A DNA stretch of 64,000 bases, from the NCBI RefSeq assembly GCF_000380025.1, contig NZ_KB904155.1, forward strand, positions 1-64,000, read 5' to 3'. Position 1 is the stretch's first letter. Each line of letters starts with the position of its first letter. The notes below the pieces were generated by a model. The model had not been told where the DNA came from and made no database searches. It saw only the letters and a program-made list of their open reading frames with translations. This document shows positions 18,601-26,610 of the stretch, piece by piece. The stretch comes from Streptococcus entericus DSM 14446 (GTDB lineage Bacteria > Bacillota > Bacilli > Lactobacillales > Streptococcaceae). Position numbers and translations under genes: made by a program.

Positions 18601-19940
18601 TTGCTCATTACCAGCCTAGCTAAAAATAGGAGGTCATCATGGGATAAGTCGCTCTCAATAAAGTCAGACGCTCGCTCAAGTGGCAAACCTTCCGATAAAA
18701 GGTCAACAGTCATGGTCAAGCTGGTCATTTTAGCCTGGGGATACTTACCTAAGAAAGCCAGTTGCTCCTGCGTCAGGTGAAACCGTCCAGCAGCGTCAAG
18801 GAGAATGTCCTTATTCTCATCTGAGAACTCTTCATAGGGTACTCCTGCCTCTGCTACAATCTTGGCATTCTGAAGCAACAGCTCTCGACTTAACACAACC
18901 ATTTCTGCGGTCTCAGAGGCCGTTAATTCCCGTGCCAAGTCACCTGGGGATCCATTGGCCTCAAAGTAAGTCAAAATCTTGTCTCCCTCATAAACTGGGG
19001 TTAATTCCTTCTCTGTATCAAACTCACCCAATCGAAAACGAGGGAGGGTCATCTCCTGACGTAATTTGTCATAATGGCTAAGAATGGTAAATTGTTGTTC
19101 CAATGGAAGGTCATAGTAAGACGACTTATGCTTACTTCGCCCAAATCCTAACTCATATTGGGAAACCAGGTCCGTCCCTGCATAAGCAAAAACATCATCT
19201 CCCATCGTTTCAAAGCTAATCGCTAGGTCTTTCTCCTTGAGACGTTTCAACTCATCTTTTTGTTGGTCAAAATGAGCGATAATATCAGCTTTAATGGCTA
19301 AATTGAGGTTGCCATAAGCAGGCAAATGCTCTATCAGAAAACTGCTCTTATCAAAGCGAGCAACAACTTCCTGGTAAACCGCCATAATACCAGCCTCATC
19401 TTCTTCAAACCTCAATCTTGGCTCAATGACCTGCGGAGGCTCGTAGTAAAGGATAAACTGGTCTAGGTCTCTGGCAATTCTTGCGGCCAAGTTATTAGCT
19501 ACCTTAGAAACATTGATAAGATTAACCTGGTCAACTTCAGCTAACAAGCTCGCCAAAGACACTCCCTGATAAGTCCCATAAGAATCCAAGAGTTGAAAGC
19601 GAACCGCTAGGTTATAGGTAGCCACTTCAACGACCCAATCTTTTTCCATTGAACTTAATTGTGGCAGCTTGTTTAGGCCAGCTTGGGCAAATTGTTTGGT
19701 ATAGGACTGTAAACCATCAAAAGACTGCTCCTCCTGAGATAGAAATGCTAGTATCTCCGCTGAGACATCAAAGGGCTCTCCAAAGAGTTCTACTTGCCCT
19801 TCTTTCTCGATAAAGAGTTCTAACAATTCCTGCCAAGTCGTTTCAAAATGGTGGGCTTGAAACCGAAGAAAAGCCTCTTTGATAGCCAAATCCTGTCTCT
19901 GGTGATTCCGTAAACGGTCACTAATGTGTTGGGTGTTCAT
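12681..19940 (-). CDS. giant N6-DNA methylase / SNF2-type helicase fusion
   Basis: 2419 aa from ATG 19940 with AAGGAGG 6 bases upstream. The order is: a long N-terminal region with two short beta repeats (YPLGSLVTYKDTVFKV near 500 and YPLGSLAHYGNHLFEV near 590), an acidic linker near 680-740, then an N6-adenine methylase domain (VLDPSMGTGNFF near 850, the SNIPF catalytic motif near 917). A SNF2 helicase follows: Walker A VGSGKT near 1618, DEAHH near 1777, helicase C with QRNGRLIRQGN near 2105, and a coiled-coil end. Such proteins are hallmark cargo of large ICEs and phages and are suspected to protect entering DNA or act in anti-restriction. Both active sites look intact. The biological role is inferred. 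Confidence 0.88.
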   Translation of the reverse strand: MNTQHISDRLRNHQRQDLAIKEAFLRFQAHHFETTWQELLELFIEKEGQVELFGEPFDVSAEILAFLSQEEQSFDGLQSYTKQFAQAGLNKLPQLSSMEKDWVVEVATYNLAVRFQLLDSYGTYQGVSLASLLAEVDQVNLINVSKVANNLAARIARDLDQFILYYEPPQVIEPRLRFEEDEAGIMAVYQEVVARFDKSSFLIEHLPAYGNLNLAIKADIIAHFDQQKDELKRLKEKDLAISFETMGDDVFAYAGTDLVSQYELGFGRSKHKSSYYDLPLEQQFTILSHYDKLRQEMTLPRFRLGEFDTEKELTPVYEGDKILTYFEANGSPGDLARELTASETAEMVVLSRELLLQNAKIVAEAGVPYEEFSDENKDILLDAAGRFHLTQEQLAFLGKYPQAKMTSLTMTVDLLSEGLPLERASDFIESDLSHDDLLFLARLVMSNELSSEIFKTYEVLRETNPDKEAKILLEEANSQIRTVETDRRLQEFFEQAQAVYPLGSLVTYKDTVFKVIAVDKEDNQVRLELINDARGYLELNPVLYVSSMSDLDGRVVPYHPEEPQPVIQAKEQEIASDDGLSELKEQVHRIYPLGSLAHYGNHLFEVAGIWEDQGRIRVELAALPDDDVPHSPVFYVGSLDALEKSQLVYRPENVSPISVEAKVAQTGNPDEFDLFSFLDDNSTESLSDQEVEEKVEPVLDQGHDEVTEASLNQNSAQNEPVVDDQEPKPADDFVFPDDLTAFYPKGTRAKIEANLAAIALVKDLEKHGRQASFEEQEVLAKYVGWGGLANSFFDEYNSAYAAERDQLRELVTDKEYSDMKQSSLTAYYTDPAIIRAMWEKLEADGFSGGRVLDPSMGTGNFFAAMPPHLKVKSELYGVELDGITGAIAKQLHPNARIFVQGFEEVPFQPDSFDLVMSNIPFGNFRIADNRYDKPYMIHDYFIKKSLDVVHDGGQVVVISSIGTMDKRVDNVLQDIKDTTTFLGGVRLPDTAFKAIAGTNVTSDILFFQKALDKGYQLDDLAFSGAVRFSEDDRIWLNPYFDGSNNSQVLGTYAVRNFNGGTLTVKGDPEEVLPAIRQAFDQVSAPTIKPDVFINPQVLAEKVVDHSVPTTIAETLDLYSFGYVGDTIYYRDRDGIRVGSQTEEISYYVHQDGTFEAFDSKHSPATVERFLAMNLSDDEAIDVYLSPEASKTGRYKGLYKKTVFYEGPLSEKEVARIKGMVDIRDTYQAMIDLQRDYNYDQQEFALLLADLNHLYDRFVKKHGYLNASVNRNLFDSDDKYSLLASLEDEYIDPVDKKVKYKKSLAFEKALVRPEKVLSRVTTAQDALNASLAEGRGVDFPFMLSLYPDKSDEELIEELGELILLAPDEALRGNRLYVSRQEFLSGDIIDKLDQVDLLAKQENPWTDWRHYQDLLEAVRPPRIGLADIAYRIGSRWIPQEVYGQFAFETFLGKELSFDDHRLWEVINESQVDGSFHLQNQFLKFYVTAKEEALGVSGSRYNNGRKIFENLLNSNQPTITKAIVEDGKQKYVTDVEKTALLRSKEADLQELFKKYVEGSSEAQVRIENAYNNLFNRTVSKSYDGTNLTIDGLAKNIDLRPHQRHAIQRIVEEKRALLAHEVGSGKTLTMLGAGFKLKELGMVHKPLYVVPSSLTAQFGQEILKFFPTKKVFVTTKKDFAKAKRKQFVSRIITGDYDAIVIGDSQFEKIPMSRESQVAFIIDKLDELREIYSSSENSYTVKESERAIRGLEERLEKLQKIDQDTFIDFENLGIDCLFVDEAHHFKNIRPVTGLGNVAGITNITAKKNIDMEMKVRHIQSEHDNRNIIFATGTPVSNSISELYTMMSYVQPDVLDRYQVSHFDSWVGTFGLIENSMELAPTGDKYQPKKRFKKFVNLPELMRMYRETADIQTSDMLDLPVPEARIIPVESELTENQKLYLEELVERSEAIKSGQVDPSKDNMLKITGEARKLAIDMRLIDPYYKLSDNQKILQVVDNVERIYRENMATESTQMIFSDIGTPKKDGETFDIYNEIKSLLIDRGIPASQIAFVHDANTDDKRNSLSRQVNSGEVRVLMASTEKGGTGLNVQAKMKAVHHLDVPWRPSDIVQRNGRLIRQGNQHQNVDIYHYITKGSFDNYLWQTQENKLKYITQIMTSKDPVRSADDIDEQTMTASDFKALATGNPYLKLKMELENELGLLENERRAFDRTKDNYRYTIRKVEQDLPPMEKRLTQYEQDIIKSETTKGQDFSMSFGSQTYSDKTEAGEYLHQLLRQNRSETPEVKTLATYRGFSLKALTRKFSEPLPDTLTVRVVGDNQYSVSLTMSSPLGTIQRINNIIDDIRKDMETTQVLAQQLVDKARVARQELDKVFPKEQHYQEVKAQYDVLAPLIEAGIDVDDIDEAMAPYFGQSEANLEKADQVSLEI

Positions 19941-19963
19941 GAATACCTCCTTATTCTAAAAAA

Positions 19964-19984
19964 GGACTGAGAAAATCTCAGTCC
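19964..19984 (-). terminator. intercistronic hairpin with U-tract
   Basis: Minus strand GGACTGAGA, 3-base loop, TCTCAGTCC then TTTTTTAG: a 9-bp perfect stem and six U. It lies between the calcium-loop gene and the methylase-helicase gene, only 10 bases before the latter's AAGGAGG. I see no promoter in the remaining gap, so the giant gene seems to depend on readthrough. Confidence 0.8.
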
Positions 19985-19992
19985 CTATGGTC

Positions 19993-20676
19993 TTATAGTG
20001 CTAATGAAAAATCGGGCTGAGGTGCTTGTTTCGGAACTAAATCAGCCAGATAGGCCTCTAAAAACTGTGCCTTAGAATCCAATCTATTCTGTCTGATGGC
20101 AAGTTGTACCAAATCATCAAAGTAGTCCGTACTATCATTTGGCAATTGATTCAAAATCAAATCATCAAGGGTTTCAAGGCTATAATGGTCATAACTCCCT
20201 AGATTCCATGACTGCGGTGAAACAAGCTCCTTAGACGTCTGGCCATTAAGGACTTCCTGAATAAACTCATTTGCCTCACCCAAGCCATAAAGGTGCTCAA
20301 AAAGGATAGCCAAATCATCTTTAATAATCTCCTCTTGCCGTTCAATCTCTTGTACCAACTGCTCATCAAGAAGGCCAATGTTGTCCTCAGCCATGTAATA
20401 ATAATACAAGTCATTGAGAAAGCTTTCGCTGGTGATGTGGTGCTCAACCGCAAACAGAGCCTTAACATAGGTCTCGTAACTCTGCTTCATAAAAGCCTGC
20501 AAGACTTGCCTCATCTCATCAACCGTGGCTTGGCGACCTGATAAGATTTCCACCAAATCAGCTTGACCATCACCATCTGAATCAGGGCTCAATGGATTAG
20601 TGCCAAGAGCCATTTCTTGAGCATCTGTCAGACCATCCAGGTCACTATCTTGAGTATAAATGGTTTGTCTAGGCAT
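19993..20676 (-). CDS. small protein with thrombospondin-3-like calcium loops
   Basis: 227 aa from ATG 20676, which overlaps the adhesin stop; a GTG four codons earlier is also possible. Residues about 6-40 carry two DxDxDG-type loops (DSDLDGLTDAQE and DSDGDGQADLVE) separated by GTNPLSP, the pattern of thrombospondin type-3 / dockerin-like calcium-binding repeats. The rest is helical and acidic. No signal peptide or membrane helix is visible, which is odd for a motif usually found outside the cell. Coupled to the antigen I/II gene, so possibly a partner or a transfer accessory; function unknown. Confidence 0.7.
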   Translation of the reverse strand: MPRQTIYTQDSDLDGLTDAQEMALGTNPLSPDSDGDGQADLVEILSGRQATVDEMRQVLQAFMKQSYETYVKALFAVEHHITSESFLNDLYYYYMAEDNIGLLDEQLVQEIERQEEIIKDDLAILFEHLYGLGEANEFIQEVLNGQTSKELVSPQSWNLGSYDHYSLETLDDLILNQLPNDSTDYFDDLVQLAIRQNRLDSKAQFLEAYLADLVPKQAPQPDFSLAL

Positions 20677-23600
20677 GTTCCGCCTCACTTTCTAACTGAT
20701 TTTTCTTGCGAGAAAGCCCATAAGCTAAGCCAAGCATGAGGCCACCACCAATCAAGCCAAACAAGGAAGAAGTTTCACCAGTTTCGGGCAAACGTGGCCC
20801 TGGTACCTGAGGAGTTGGTGGCGTTTGTACTGGTGGGGTAGGAACATCCTGTTTAGGTGGTGTCACACTTGGTGGTTCAACTGGTTCAGGTGTTGTGGTT
20901 CGGACGGTATTAGAGCTAATGGCCACACCATTGACCGTATGCACAAAGGTGTTTTCTACCTCACCTGCCGCAATCCGTTTCACCTGAAGGTAAACATCCG
21001 CCTGGAAAGTGGATTGGTCTGAAATAGAGGTCAAGAACCCTTGGTCAAAATGAATGGCAACCTGCCCAGACTGGGTATCAACTGTTTGAAGTGTGTGTCG
21101 TGTCACTTCGGTTCCAGCTTTTAAGATAGTTCCATCTGTCAAGGTCACATCGACTGTCACAAAATCCTTATAGACCCCATCATACTGGTCATGAGCTTCA
21201 TCATAGTCGTCTGAAAAACTGTAATCCGTCAGAGCCGTTGCTCGATCTGCTGGAATAAGGGCACCTGTTAAGCGGTAATTAAAGACTTGGCCCAAAGCAA
21301 CTTCCTTGCCGTCAAGGCTCTGGTCATTGTTGGTCAAATCAATAACCACATCTTTTTTAGGGTCAAGTTTAGGCACGTTATTGACCACCGTCTCGGTCAC
21401 ATAGGCTAGACCAAAATCGAGTTGATAGGCGGTATTGGTATACTCACCACCTGCCTTGTGGAAATCAGCCTTAATGGTCATGGGATTGGTCATCACAATA
21501 GTCAGACCGTTCTTGACATAGGTCTCATAAAAGCTAGTTGGATCATCTGCCGAAAAGACTTGGATAGCTCCATTTGGCTTAAAACCTTTTGAAGCCATGG
21601 CCTCCTGAACAGCTTGTGGTGCTTCAGTCAAGTTTGAATAGGTCTTAACCGTCAGTCCCTTGACTGATTGACCATTGCTATCAAACATCTGAATGCCTTC
21701 CAGGTTCAATTCCAAGGCTTCTTCAGGGTAGTCGTCCACCATGTAGAATCCTTTGGCAATTTGGTCTTTGGTGACGACCATGCCTTTGTAGGCACTATAA
21801 TCCATGACAACCTTATAGTAGTTGACCGTCCCTGGTAGGACAGACTTGCCATCAATGGTAACCCCTTTATCATTGATATTGGATTTTTTAGGGGTGACAA
21901 TCGGGATAAAGTTGGAGACTTCCTCCGTCTCATAAGCCTGGCCAAAATCAACCTGGTAAGCCTTGTTGGTATAGGTCTGACCTGAATTGTAAAGACTGGA
22001 TTTGACCGTCATCGGGTCAATAATGGTCAAGGATTGACCAGTCTTGACATAGATGTCATAGAAAACTTGGTTATCTTTGGGACGAAAGACTTGGAAAGCA
22101 CCAGTCGGACGAATCTGTTTAGCAGACAAAACCTGTCGCAATGCTTCTGGAGCTTGGTCAAGACTAGAGTAAGTCTCAACCAACAGGTCTGAAACAACCT
22201 TGCCTGACGCCGTTACCACTTGAACGGCTGCGGTATCAATATCCAGAGCTTCTTCTGGATAATCGTCCACAAAGTAAAATCCTTTGGCAATCGCCTCATG
22301 AGTTGCCTCGATTCCCTTATACTGGTCTAAATCCCAAGACAAGGTATAGAAATTAGTTGAACCAACCAGCATGGCCTGACCGTTAATATCGACCTTATCT
22401 GCATTCAGATTTTTCTTGACAGGCACAGGGCTCACCAAGGTATTGGTCACTTCCTTAGTCGCATACCCATTGCCAAAATCAATCTGATAGGCTTTGTTGG
22501 TGTAGGAAAGTTTCTTACCGGTCAGGTCCGCTCGAACGGTCATCGGACTGGTCACAAGAAGACTTGTACCAGCTTGGACATAAGTGTCATAAAAGGCTTG
22601 ATTATCCTCTGGGACAATAACTTGAAAGGCCCCTTTAGGGCTAATCTTGGCATGGGTCAGCTGGTCTTGAAGGGACTGTGGGGCTTGTGAAATATCGGTA
22701 TAGGTGGTTGCAGCAAATCCTGTCAAGACCTGACCTGTCAAATCCGTTACCACTACTGCCTTGTCATCCGTTGTGAGGGCTTCTTCAGGGAAATCGTCCA
22801 ACAGGAAGAACCCCTTAGCAATCGTCTCCTGAGAAGACTTGTCTCCCTTGTATTGGTCCAAGTCCCAGGTCAAGGTATAGTGATTGACCGTACCAGCTAG
22901 AACAACCTTGTCATTGATGATAACCCCATCACTATTCTTGTTTTCCTTGTCAGGTCGGATCAGCGTGGTTGTCGTCCCATCACCCGGTGTTGTCACCGTC
23001 ACGGGATTTGAGGTCACGGTATAGGCAGTTGGTGTCCCTTGGTTAATATGGAGCTTGTAGGTATTGGTATAGGTTGCACCATCATTAACCACCGTACCAT
23101 AAAGTACAGGGGCAGTCAGATGATAAGATTGAGACAAGTTCTTATTCACCTCAGCCAAGAGGTTATCCTTGGCACTAAGACGAACTACATGATTGGCCGA
23201 ATCGTATGTCACCTCATATAGGCTATTATTCGTAGCAGTCAGGTCCTCATCAAGGACATAGCCTCTTGGAAGATTGTCCTCAAAGACCAAACTTGTCGTT
23301 GTCACACGATTAGGAGATAGGTCTTCAATCACCAAGGGGTAGTTGACTGGTGAACTCTTAGCCACCTGGTGCTTATCAATCGCTTGCTTATCACTATTGG
23401 TCACTTCCTTATGAATCATTGGTGTTGTCGTTAGGTTGTAACCGTGATAAGCCACGGTAGGAACAGCTGGTGGTTCTGGCAGTTTTTCATAAACTGGCTT
23501 AGTCGGTGGAGTTACCTTAACAAGAGTTAACTTAGGTTGTTCTACCAGTGTCGTTGGTTTAGGAGTGAAGCTAACCTCTGGTTCTGGTGTAAAAGTCTTA

Positions 23601-25603
23601 GGTGTAAAGACATCAGGTGTCACCTTAATCGGATCAGGAAGAGGCTCCAAATTCACCTTAACTGGTGCTTTAGGAGTATAGGGGGTTACTGTTCGAGCAA
23701 CGGGTAGGGTATTTAGGGCAAACCAATAGGTTTTACCCCCAACTTGAGTTGGCATATCACCTTGTCCAAAAGTCACTCGGTAGGTATTACCAGAGGTAAC
23801 AGTAGAGACGATTGCCCCCTTGTAGGCATAGCGACTGGAGGTGGTGTCCCACTCTTCAGGTGTTCCAATCTCATGGGCTCGGTTTGACCCTAAAGACCGT
23901 GCCAAGCCCTCATTAGTAACTTGAATAGTAGAACCGTTAATGGTTACGAATTTACCTGACGTGTTTTTTACGTATTCCAGACCGATATTGTTATGGTTAA
24001 GTGATGAATGAGTGAACACGCCTGGTTGGTCCTTAGAAAAGGTCACTCGGCTACCATCAGAAAGGGTGTAGGTAGCTGCAACTTCAAATTCCATTCGGTC
24101 TGTCCGCCAGTCTCCTGTCCCATCACCGCGATAGGCGATAAAGCCTTCTGTTGGGTCATTGGGAACCACCAAGCGAACACTATTAGTACCCGTTGGTGAG
24201 ACTAAATTGGTGATGTCATATTGGACACCTGTGATTTTCTTTCCTGCAAAGCTGGCGTTTTGAAGATTTTGATAGGTAAACCGCAAGGTTTCACCCGTCT
24301 GGAACTGGTCATAGACAAAGAATCCTGTTGAATCAAGGATGCTGCTATAACCTCCCAACATTGGGTCTCCAGTCGGAATGGTGCTATCTGGTTGACGAGT
24401 GACAGCTGAATGCCTTGCCTGGGGTTCACCTGAGTTCAGATTGAGTGCTTGAGCAAGTGCTTCAGAAATATAGCCCTCCTCACCACGTTGAATCTCTGCC
24501 AGTTCTCGCTCATAGCGGGCTCGCTCCGCAAGGTTATAGGCCTCAATATCCCGATTTTGTGCAGCGACTTGGTCCTCCTTGGCTTTATTGCGTGCTGTAA
24601 TGGCTACAATCTCAGCTTGACGGTCACTTGCTTGCTTTTCTTTATCCCGGTTAGAAGCATCTACCGCTGCTTGACCGCGACGGTTTTCTTCATCAATAGC
24701 GGCCTGACCGTCTTGGTTTCGCTTAGCGATAGCTGCATTATCAGCCTCTGCCTTAGCAAGTCCAGCTGCATTGTCTGCTTCAATTTGCTTATTTTGGGCA
24801 AGTTGTTTATCAGCTTCAATTTTTTTCACGACATAACCATCAATAGCCAATTGGTTTTGGCGGTCCAGGTCTGTCACAACTGCCACATAGTCCCGATAAG
24901 CCACGGGTGATGTCCCATCTCCTGATGTGACCTTCTTTTCTGTTACCGTAAGATCCACATCATTAAACCGTTTGTTTAGGTCCGCTTCTTTTTCGTCAAC
25001 CGAATGATTGAGGGCAGTCGCTACTTTTTCCGCCTCTATATGGGAGGATTTCAATGCTTCATTTTCACCATTGATTCGGTTTGTTTCTTTAAGGTGCTCT
25101 GCCTTATCCTCACGGTATTGGCTAGTAACATTCTGAATGGTTTCCACCTGTTTATCCTGGTCAGTTATGGCAAGCTGGAGAGCTTCAGTCGTAGCCTCAG
25201 AACTCGTGGTTGTTCCTAAGTCTAAAGCCTCTTCTTCCACAACTGTCACGCCTTCTGCTTGGGCAACTGATACCGCTTGTTCCAGCGAGGATTGGTCAAT
25301 AGTGACTGGCATAACACCCTGAGCTTGGCCTGTCTCCGCAAGGCTAGACTGATGGCCAGAGGTGTCTTCTGGTTTAGCTTCTGGTAGATTGGTAGCAGAA
25401 TTATCTGTAAGAACCACTTCTGGTGTTGTGGAAGCGGTCAGTTCATCTGCTTTGACCAAAGGACCACCTAAAGCGATGATTGCGGTCGCTACGGTTCCCA
25501 AAGCAACCGAACACAAGGTACGGTACTTCTTGCTTTTACGAAAAACGTGTTTCTCACCCTTTTCTTGGGTAACAATTGGCTTGACATGAATTGGTAATGT
25601 CAT
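20669..25603 (-). CDS. antigen I/II-family cell-wall adhesin (LPxTG)
   Basis: A 1644-aa surface adhesin with the full family layout. The signal peptide to about residue 52 contains FRKSKKYRTLCSVALG, as in SspB-type proteins. An alanine-rich coiled-coil stalk spans about 160-380 with repeats such as AEADNAAIAKRNQDGQAAID. A variable globular domain spans about 400-680, and a proline-rich stalk about 680-745. Three related C-terminal modules follow, plus a fourth divergent domain near 1440-1570. LPETG is at 1605-1609 with a hydrophobic segment and basic tail for sortase A. Antigen I/II proteins bind salivary or host glycoproteins and collagen and aid biofilm; ICE-borne versions are known in group A and B streptococci. 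The ICE would spread it between strains. The start has AAAGGAG 9 bases upstream. Confidence 0.93.
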   Translation of the reverse strand: MTLPIHVKPIVTQEKGEKHVFRKSKKYRTLCSVALGTVATAIIALGGPLVKADELTASTTPEVVLTDNSATNLPEAKPEDTSGHQSSLAETGQAQGVMPVTIDQSSLEQAVSVAQAEGVTVVEEEALDLGTTTSSEATTEALQLAITDQDKQVETIQNVTSQYREDKAEHLKETNRINGENEALKSSHIEAEKVATALNHSVDEKEADLNKRFNDVDLTVTEKKVTSGDGTSPVAYRDYVAVVTDLDRQNQLAIDGYVVKKIEADKQLAQNKQIEADNAAGLAKAEADNAAIAKRNQDGQAAIDEENRRGQAAVDASNRDKEKQASDRQAEIVAITARNKAKEDQVAAQNRDIEAYNLAERARYERELAEIQRGEEGYISEALAQALNLNSGEPQARHSAVTRQPDSTIPTGDPMLGGYSSILDSTGFFVYDQFQTGETLRFTYQNLQNASFAGKKITGVQYDITNLVSPTGTNSVRLVVPNDPTEGFIAYRGDGTGDWRTDRMEFEVAATYTLSDGSRVTFSKDQPGVFTHSSLNHNNIGLEYVKNTSGKFVTINGSTIQVTNEGLARSLGSNRAHEIGTPEEWDTTSSRYAYKGAIVSTVTSGNTYRVTFGQGDMPTQVGGKTYWFALNTLPVARTVTPYTPKAPVKVNLEPLPDPIKVTPDVFTPKTFTPEPEVSFTPKPTTLVEQPKLTLVKVTPPTKPVYEKLPEPPAVPTVAYHGYNLTTTPMIHKEVTNSDKQAIDKHQVAKSSPVNYPLVIEDLSPNRVTTTSLVFEDNLPRGYVLDEDLTATNNSLYEVTYDSANHVVRLSAKDNLLAEVNKNLSQSYHLTAPVLYGTVVNDGATYTNTYKLHINQGTPTAYTVTSNPVTVTTPGDGTTTTLIRPDKENKNSDGVIINDKVVLAGTVNHYTLTWDLDQYKGDKSSQETIAKGFFLLDDFPEEALTTDDKAVVVTDLTGQVLTGFAATTYTDISQAPQSLQDQLTHAKISPKGAFQVIVPEDNQAFYDTYVQAGTSLLVTSPMTVRADLTGKKLSYTNKAYQIDFGNGYATKEVTNTLVSPVPVKKNLNADKVDINGQAMLVGSTNFYTLSWDLDQYKGIEATHEAIAKGFYFVDDYPEEALDIDTAAVQVVTASGKVVSDLLVETYSSLDQAPEALRQVLSAKQIRPTGAFQVFRPKDNQVFYDIYVKTGQSLTIIDPMTVKSSLYNSGQTYTNKAYQVDFGQAYETEEVSNFIPIVTPKKSNINDKGVTIDGKSVLPGTVNYYKVVMDYSAYKGMVVTKDQIAKGFYMVDDYPEEALELNLEGIQMFDSNGQSVKGLTVKTYSNLTEAPQAVQEAMASKGFKPNGAIQVFSADDPTSFYETYVKNGLTIVMTNPMTIKADFHKAGGEYTNTAYQLDFGLAYVTETVVNNVPKLDPKKDVVIDLTNNDQSLDGKEVALGQVFNYRLTGALIPADRATALTDYSFSDDYDEAHDQYDGVYKDFVTVDVTLTDGTILKAGTEVTRHTLQTVDTQSGQVAIHFDQGFLTSISDQSTFQADVYLQVKRIAAGEVENTFVHTVNGVAISSNTVRTTTPEPVEPPSVTPPKQDVPTPPVQTPPTPQVPGPRLPETGETSSLFGLIGGGLMLGLAYGLSRKKNQLESEAEHA
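21370..22930 (-). repeat. three tandem adhesin modules
   Basis: The adhesin C-terminal region contains three consecutive copies of a roughly 170-residue module. Marker motifs are AKGFFLLDDFPEEAL, AKGFYFVDDYPEEAL and AKGFYMVDDYPEEAL, each followed by a YTNKAYQxDFG-like strand (YTNTAYQLDFG in the third). This matches the isopeptide-bonded C domains of antigen I/II. Boundaries are approximate. Confidence 0.75.
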
Positions 25604-25674
25604 GATAGTCTCCTTTATTCTTAGAATGGTCTCATCATAACAGGACTATCTTGACTTTTTTATCACGTCAAAAA

Positions 25675-25699
25675 AGCCCGCAGCATAAAGCTACGGGCT
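25675..25699 (-). terminator. terminator after abiE
   Basis: Minus strand AGCCCGTAGC, 5-base loop, GCTGCGGGCT followed by TTTTTTGACG. It closes the abiE operon and stands 66 bases upstream of the adhesin start. Confidence 0.8.
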
Positions 25700-25717
25700 A
25701 CTTCTTTGTATTCAACA

Positions 25718-25750
25718 ATATGCTAACAAATATGTTTTTTGTTAGCATAT
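25718..25750. repeat. inverted repeat at the abiE 3' end
   Basis: ATATGCTAACAAA, 7-base loop, TTTGTTAGCATAT: a 13-bp perfect dyad 20 bases past the abiEii stop. The first 11 bases of the arm are the same as in the dyad in the abiE promoter (27205-27237), and both are followed by CGTT. Candidate second AbiEi operator or element boundary. Confidence 0.75.
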
Positions 25751-25770
25751 CGTTTCCAAAAGTTTAGACC

Positions 25771-26610
25771 TTAGTCTACCTTCTCCATGACTTCAAAAAC
25801 AATGGATACCGAATCTTCAAATGCAATCTCTCTGGCATAAGTAAACTGCAACTGATACTTGTTCCACAAGTCCTTTTGGTAATTAGAATTTACAATTGAA
25901 GTAACTTGCTCTTTCCAGGACTTCAAAAATTCTAAAGTACCTCGCCTGCGACACGTATTCTCCAAGGCTTGCTTCAAAAGTGAAAAATCTAATTGGTTAT
26001 ACTTCATGTGATAAAGAGTATAGAGGTCATAGCGATCACGAGGTCTCGTAGACACTTCACCTCGACTGATAACCGTTTCCAACTTCTCAGCTAAAATGGT
26101 TTCTAAATTATAACTCATCACCTCAATAGCTTCATCTGAAAAAGCTGAGGTAAGTCGTAATTCAATCGCCTCTGGTGTGATCTCATCGCCTGTTGTGAAG
26201 TCAATAAAAACAACCTCTCTTAATGGTCCGTAAGTCGCATTTAATTTAAGGGAATAACCGCCATAGCGATCTTCCTTGCGAATAGGTTCCAAGCGGTCTA
26301 TCTCGAACTGAAAACCATCTGAGGTTTGATTCAAAATTTCCTCAAAAACAGTTAAGAGATAGGTTTCAGATAATGGGGCCCCTTTTAAGGTCATATCAAG
26401 GTCCATCGTTGTTCTCTTATCAATTCCTAAGAGATGACCAATCAGAAACCCTCCCTTCACAATAAATTGGTGCTGGTAAGAGCTTTGAGCGATAAGACGT
26501 AGAACCTGTTCAATCAAATACGTCTGTTGTACCTGCTGGGCAGGTATTCCTTTATCCTTAGCAATCTGCTTGATTTTAGCCTTAAAACTGTTGGCATTGG
26601 TAAATTTCAT
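25771..26610 (-). CDS. abiEii: AbiEii toxin (nucleotidyltransferase)
   Basis: A 279-aa type IV toxin-antitoxin toxin of the AbiEii/AbiGii/MenT family. Key motif: VKGGFLIGHLLG near residues 48-59, then RTTMDLDMTLKG (GG...DxD of the minimal nucleotidyltransferase fold). A conserved KLETVISRGE region and the RPRDRYDLYTLYH helix follow near 180-200, as in DUF1814. Family members transfer nucleotides to RNA (tRNA acceptors for MenT) and stop growth upon phage infection. Its ATG overlaps the antitoxin stop (ACATGA). Confidence 0.9.
   Translation of the reverse strand: MKFTNANSFKAKIKQIAKDKGIPAQQVQQTYLIEQVLRLIAQSSYQHQFIVKGGFLIGHLLGIDKRTTMDLDMTLKGAPLSETYLLTVFEEILNQTSDGFQFEIDRLEPIRKEDRYGGYSLKLNATYGPLREVVFIDFTTGDEITPEAIELRLTSAFSDEAIEVMSYNLETILAEKLETVISRGEVSTRPRDRYDLYTLYHMKYNQLDFSLLKQALENTCRRRGTLEFLKSWKEQVTSIVNSNYQKDLWNKYQLQFTYAREIAFEDSVSIVFEVMEKVD

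Noticed and set aside
21370..22930. Regular repeats that could be taken for a CRISPR array
   Set aside because: They are about 500-bp protein modules, not short repeats with spacers; no cas genes nearby.
24202..25589. Plus-strand frames opposite the adhesin stalk
   Set aside because: Created by the regular codon pattern of the alanine-rich repeats; no start signals.
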